Assembly (NCBI GenBank): GCA_945907065.1
Contig: CAMDSC010000001.1
Span: forward strand, 253,059-317,058
Length of the DNA: 64,000 bases
DNA from: Chitinophaga pinensis
GTDB taxonomy: Bacteria > Bacteroidota > Bacteroidia > NS11-12g > UBA9320
Direction of reading: 5' to 3'
This document shows positions 61,248-64,000 of the stretch, piece by piece (the stretch's first letter is position 1; each line of letters starts with the position of its first letter). The translations under genes were made by a program, and so were the position numbers. The notes below the pieces were generated by a model. It did no database searches. It was given only the letters and a program-made list of their open reading frames with translations, and had not been told where the DNA came from.

Positions 61248-62492
61248 ATGCAAGCAGAACTTTTAACTATTGGCGATGAAATACTTATTGGTCAAATTAT
61301 TAATACCAATGCCGTATGGATGGCTAAGGAACTCAATTCCATTGGGGTTTCTATAAAGCAAATAACCTCAATAAGCGATGATAAAAAACACATAAAAAAA
61401 GCTTTGGATGAGGCTTTGAACCGTGCTGATGTAGTATTAATAACAGGTGGGTTGGGCCCTACAAAGGATGATATAACCAAGATAACATTGTGCGAATATT
61501 TTAATGTTGGTTTAAGAAAAGAAGAAAGAGTTATTGATTTTATAAAGGAAAATTTTATTAAACGTGGTATTCAATTTTTACCTGTACACGAGCAGCAGGC
61601 CATGATTTTGGAAAACAGTGAAATTCTCTTTAATCATAACGGTACTGCACCAGGAATGTGGATTCAGCATAATAGCAAAATAATTGTTTGCATGCCCGGT
61701 GTACCTTTTGAAATGAAGGGTATTATGAGTAAATATGTATTACCTAAACTGAAAACACAATTTCAACTTCCATTTATTATTCATAAAACTTTGGTGACGA
61801 TTGGTTTACCAGAGTCAACATTGGCTGATATGATAGCTGAAATTGAAGATTCATTGCCCAAACATATTAAGTTGGCATATTTACCAAATTTTGGTTTAGT
61901 AAGATTACGTCTTTCTGGTATTGGAAAGGATGAACAAATATTAAATGTTGAAATAGAAGATTATGCTTCACAAATCCTTGAAATAATTCCAAAAGAGAAT
62001 ATTGGAGCTACCGAAGATTTAAAACCAGAGGAAATAATTGGTAAATTATTAACAAATACAAAACAAACCCTAGCTATTGCCGAAAGTTGCACTGGAGGCT
62101 ATATATCGCATCTTATTACTACAGTGCCAGGAAGTTCAGAGTATTTTATTGGTTCGCTGATAGCTTATAGCTACCAAATAAAAATTAATAATCTAGGGGT
62201 AAAAGCTGAAACTTTAGAAAAGCATGGAGCAGTGAGTGAGGAATGTGTTAGAGAAATGGTGAGTGGAATTAAAACTCATTTTAAAACCGATTTTGCGGTA
62301 AGCACTACCGGAATAGCTGGCCCAGGTGGAGCTACTTCGGACAAACCCGTTGGATTAGTTTGGATAGCTGTTGCTGGGCCAAAAGGAATTGTAACCCGAA
62401 AACTTATAGCCAATGGTGAACGAATAAATGTAATAGAGCGAACCGCTTTAGTGGCTTTGGATATGCTGAGAAGGGAAATTTTAAAAAATTAA
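61248..62492 (+). CDS. cinA: CinA family competence/damage-inducible protein
   Basis: The 414-residue protein combines an N-terminal MoaB-like domain (LTIGDEILIGQIINTN, LITGGLGPTKDDITK, CMPGVPFEMKG) linked in other bacteria to ADP-ribose/NMN recycling, and a C-terminal NMN amidohydrolase domain (IAESCTGGYISHLITTVPGS and TGIAGPGGAT). The C-terminal Ser/Thr nucleophile region is intact. Probable role in pyridine nucleotide salvage. It converges with the second carbonic anhydrase and the stops overlap by 4 bases. Confidence 0.93.
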   Translation: MQAELLTIGDEILIGQIINTNAVWMAKELNSIGVSIKQITSISDDKKHIKKALDEALNRADVVLITGGLGPTKDDITKITLCEYFNVGLRKEERVIDFIKENFIKRGIQFLPVHEQQAMILENSEILFNHNGTAPGMWIQHNSKIIVCMPGVPFEMKGIMSKYVLPKLKTQFQLPFIIHKTLVTIGLPESTLADMIAEIEDSLPKHIKLAYLPNFGLVRLRLSGIGKDEQILNVEIEDYASQILEIIPKENIGATEDLKPEEIIGKLLTNTKQTLAIAESCTGGYISHLITTVPGSSEYFIGSLIAYSYQIKINNLGVKAETLEKHGAVSEECVREMVSGIKTHFKTDFAVSTTGIAGPGGATSDKPVGLVWIAVAGPKGIVTRKLIANGERINVIERTALVALDMLRREILKN

Positions 62493-63118
62493 TAAAGCTT
62501 ATAAATTTCCATAATACTACTTAGTATTTTTGGAAAGTCAATCTTCAGGTCTATAAGTTTTCCTGTATGAATATCAAAAACCCAGCCATGTACTATTAAG
62601 CCTCTTTCTTTATGGGCTTCTTGAACTGCTGCAGTTTTTATTAAATTAATGCATTGTTCCTGAACATTCAATTCAACTAATCGATTGTAGCGATCTTCTT
62701 CTAATTCAATAGTGTTCAATTCGTCTTTATGGATACGGTAAACATCTCGGATATTACGTAGCCATGGATTTAATATACCCATATCCACAGGTTGCATGGC
62801 TGCTTTTACTCCACCACAGTTGTAATGTCCGCATACAACAACATGTTTTACCTTTAGGTGCCTAACAGCGTAATTAATAACAGACATTACACTTAAATCC
62901 ACATTATTTACCAAATTGGCAATATTACGGTGTATAAAAACTTCACCTGGTTTAACGCCCATAAGATCTTCAGCTGTTACTCGGCTGTCGGAACACCCAA
63001 TGTATAAAAATTCGGGTGATTGACCTGTTGCTAAATTTTCAAAATAATTTTCGTCAATGGCCAATTTTTCGGCTATCCATTTTTGGTTGTTTTCAAATAT
63101 CTGGTCTATGCTTTTCAT
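62489..63118 (-). CDS. Beta-carbonic anhydrase (second copy)
   Basis: A 209-residue paralogue of the enzyme at 8166-8813. The zinc site is Cys42 in CSDSR, His98 and Cys101 in CGHYNCGG. Shared blocks include ATGQSPEFLYIGCSDSRV, FIHRNIANLV and LKVKHVVVCGHYNCGG; the C-termini differ. It stands alone, with no bicarbonate transporter nearby, unlike the first copy. Stop overlaps the cinA stop on the opposite strand. Confidence 0.93.
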   Translation of the reverse strand: MKSIDQIFENNQKWIAEKLAIDENYFENLATGQSPEFLYIGCSDSRVTAEDLMGVKPGEVFIHRNIANLVNNVDLSVMSVINYAVRHLKVKHVVVCGHYNCGGVKAAMQPVDMGILNPWLRNIRDVYRIHKDELNTIELEEDRYNRLVELNVQEQCINLIKTAAVQEAHKERGLIVHGWVFDIHTGKLIDLKIDFPKILSSIMEIYKLY

Positions 63119-63198
63119 ATTCTGAAACTAAAACACTTAATTTTTTAAAAAGTTTACTTCTTATATTTTCTCTGTACTTATAAGCTCTGTGCTCACAT

Positions 63199-63867
63199 CT
63201 ATAAAAGTACATTATCATGCGGTTCTATTTTTTCTGGTAAATCTTTTTCTCCCATCATCTCTCTCATATCTATTTCTATATTTCTGCAAATGGTGGATAT
63301 TGGAATATCGTTTATTCCATTGTCAAAAGGGTTTTCACTAAATTCTCCTATTTGTTCCATGCTAAAAAATACCCAGGAAATAAGGCTAGAAAACGGAATG
63401 GTGAGCCAAACACCAAAGTGGCCTATATGCTCCAAATCATTCATAGAAGTGAGCAAACCAAAAGGTAATAAAAATATAAATAGTACCACGAATATTCTGC
63501 TAAAAATACTGAATTGACGAAACAATGGCGTAGTTTTAATTCGTTCGCATCCGCCTTGAAGATTATAAAATTCATTAAATATTTTTAACAAATCAGAATG
63601 TTCAAAATCATCAATTATTTTAGCACGCTTTAGTTTTCCTAGTTCTTGATATTGCTGTTGCAATGCGTTGTTGGCTATATTTACCCTGTCTTTCACCATC
63701 TCATAAATATCCATCCGTCCCATTTTTTCATATAATTTAATAATGGCTTGTTTATACTCCAATAATTCTTCAGCTTCTAAAACACTGTTTTGATGAATAT
63801 TTTCTTTGCTTGTAGCCCAAGGTATGGTTTTTCTAAGTTGAAGTCTAAGAAGATTGTATGTCGTCAA
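63199..63867 (-). pseudogene. 5'-truncated bestrophin family chloride channel
   Basis: The 222-residue frame has the second half of a bestrophin: YNLLRLQLRKTIPWA, GGCERIKTTPLFRQFSIFSR, two membrane helices, then ISWVFFSMEQIGEFSENPF and ICRNIEIDMREMMGE. A complete protein is about 300 residues; the first helices, which line the pore and include the neck, are missing, and an in-frame stop lies shortly before the listed TTG start. The 133 bases upstream to the window edge contain other short frames but no bestrophin N-terminus. It is therefore a remnant unless the start lies beyond a sequencing frameshift. Confidence 0.6.
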
Positions 63868-64000
63868 ACCAAAGTGGACTTTTTGTTAAGGAGTGTTTCA
63901 AACTAATTCAAAGTTAAATTTAAGTTTTTAATATTGGTTGATTTATTTTTTTTAAGGTTTTGATATTCGATTCTTCTATTGCGAATTGATTCTTTTTTTA

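Overview
The window is chromosomal DNA from a member of the Bacteroidota. The evidence is: AT-rich sequence; at least five secreted proteins, four of them with a type IX secretion (T9SS) type A C-terminal sorting domain; an outer-membrane TonB-dependent receptor; a SecA of about 1,100 residues; ribosomal protein THX; almost no Shine-Dalgarno sequences; and promoters of the TTTG-N19/20-TAnnTTTG type ahead of several genes. No phage, insertion sequence, rRNA or CRISPR array is visible. I cannot assign a family or genus from sequence alone.

Layout. 1-3.2 kb: the 3' part of a TonB receptor, then a secreted alpha/beta-hydrolase-like T9SS protein whose nucleophile position reads Gly. 3.3-8.0 kb: a molybdenum cofactor operon (moeA, TSUP permease, moaD, moeB-rhodanese, moaE, moaC-moaB fusion) without moaA. 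8.2-10.5 kb: beta-carbonic anhydrase and a SulP anion transporter. 10.6-17.8 kb: a small exported ORF without an ATG, an LTA-synthase-like membrane sulfatase, a secreted Cys-rich protein whose 5' end carries seven CAAACTT repeats, two overlapping T9SS paralogues, tRNA-Leu, and an Asp-box T9SS protein. 17.9-28.8 kb: housekeeping and lipoprotein genes (DUF5606, panB, DUF1573, enoyl-CoA hydratase, zinc-independent oxidoreductase, exonuclease-GIY-YIG fusion, radical SAM protein). 28.9-31.5 kb: tRNA-Lys and an ECF sigma/anti-sigma/outer-membrane barrel operon. 31.7-40.7 kb: two M20 peptidases, membrane proteins, ATP-grasp enzyme, LysE exporter, histidine kinase, cyclase, GT9 and msrA.

40.7-42.2 kb is the most accessory-looking stretch. 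A YoeB/YefM-type toxin-antitoxin pair sits alone between two imperfect palindromes that share the word TAACGGTCC and end in GTTAGC, an arrangement like an integron gene cassette between attC sites. A second interval without an ORF follows, then a partial third element.

42.2-63.1 kb is core: THX, pdxH, a giant PKD/discoidin T9SS adhesin-like protein, ffh, a TPR lipoprotein, cobalamin adenosyltransferase, DUF6728, purD divergent from secA, a SPOR protein, alkaline phosphatase, an ABC exporter with a LolA-like partner, rplU-rpmA, tRNA-Leu, prfB with the classic CTT-TGA programmed frameshift, cinA and a second beta-carbonic anhydrase. The window ends in a 5'-truncated bestrophin.

Several starts were moved inward from the longest open frame because family N-termini or promoter boxes place them there (moeA, moeB, DUF5606, enoyl-CoA hydratase, histidine kinase, pdxH, PKD protein, purD, rplU). 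No searches were run; all family calls come from motifs read by eye.
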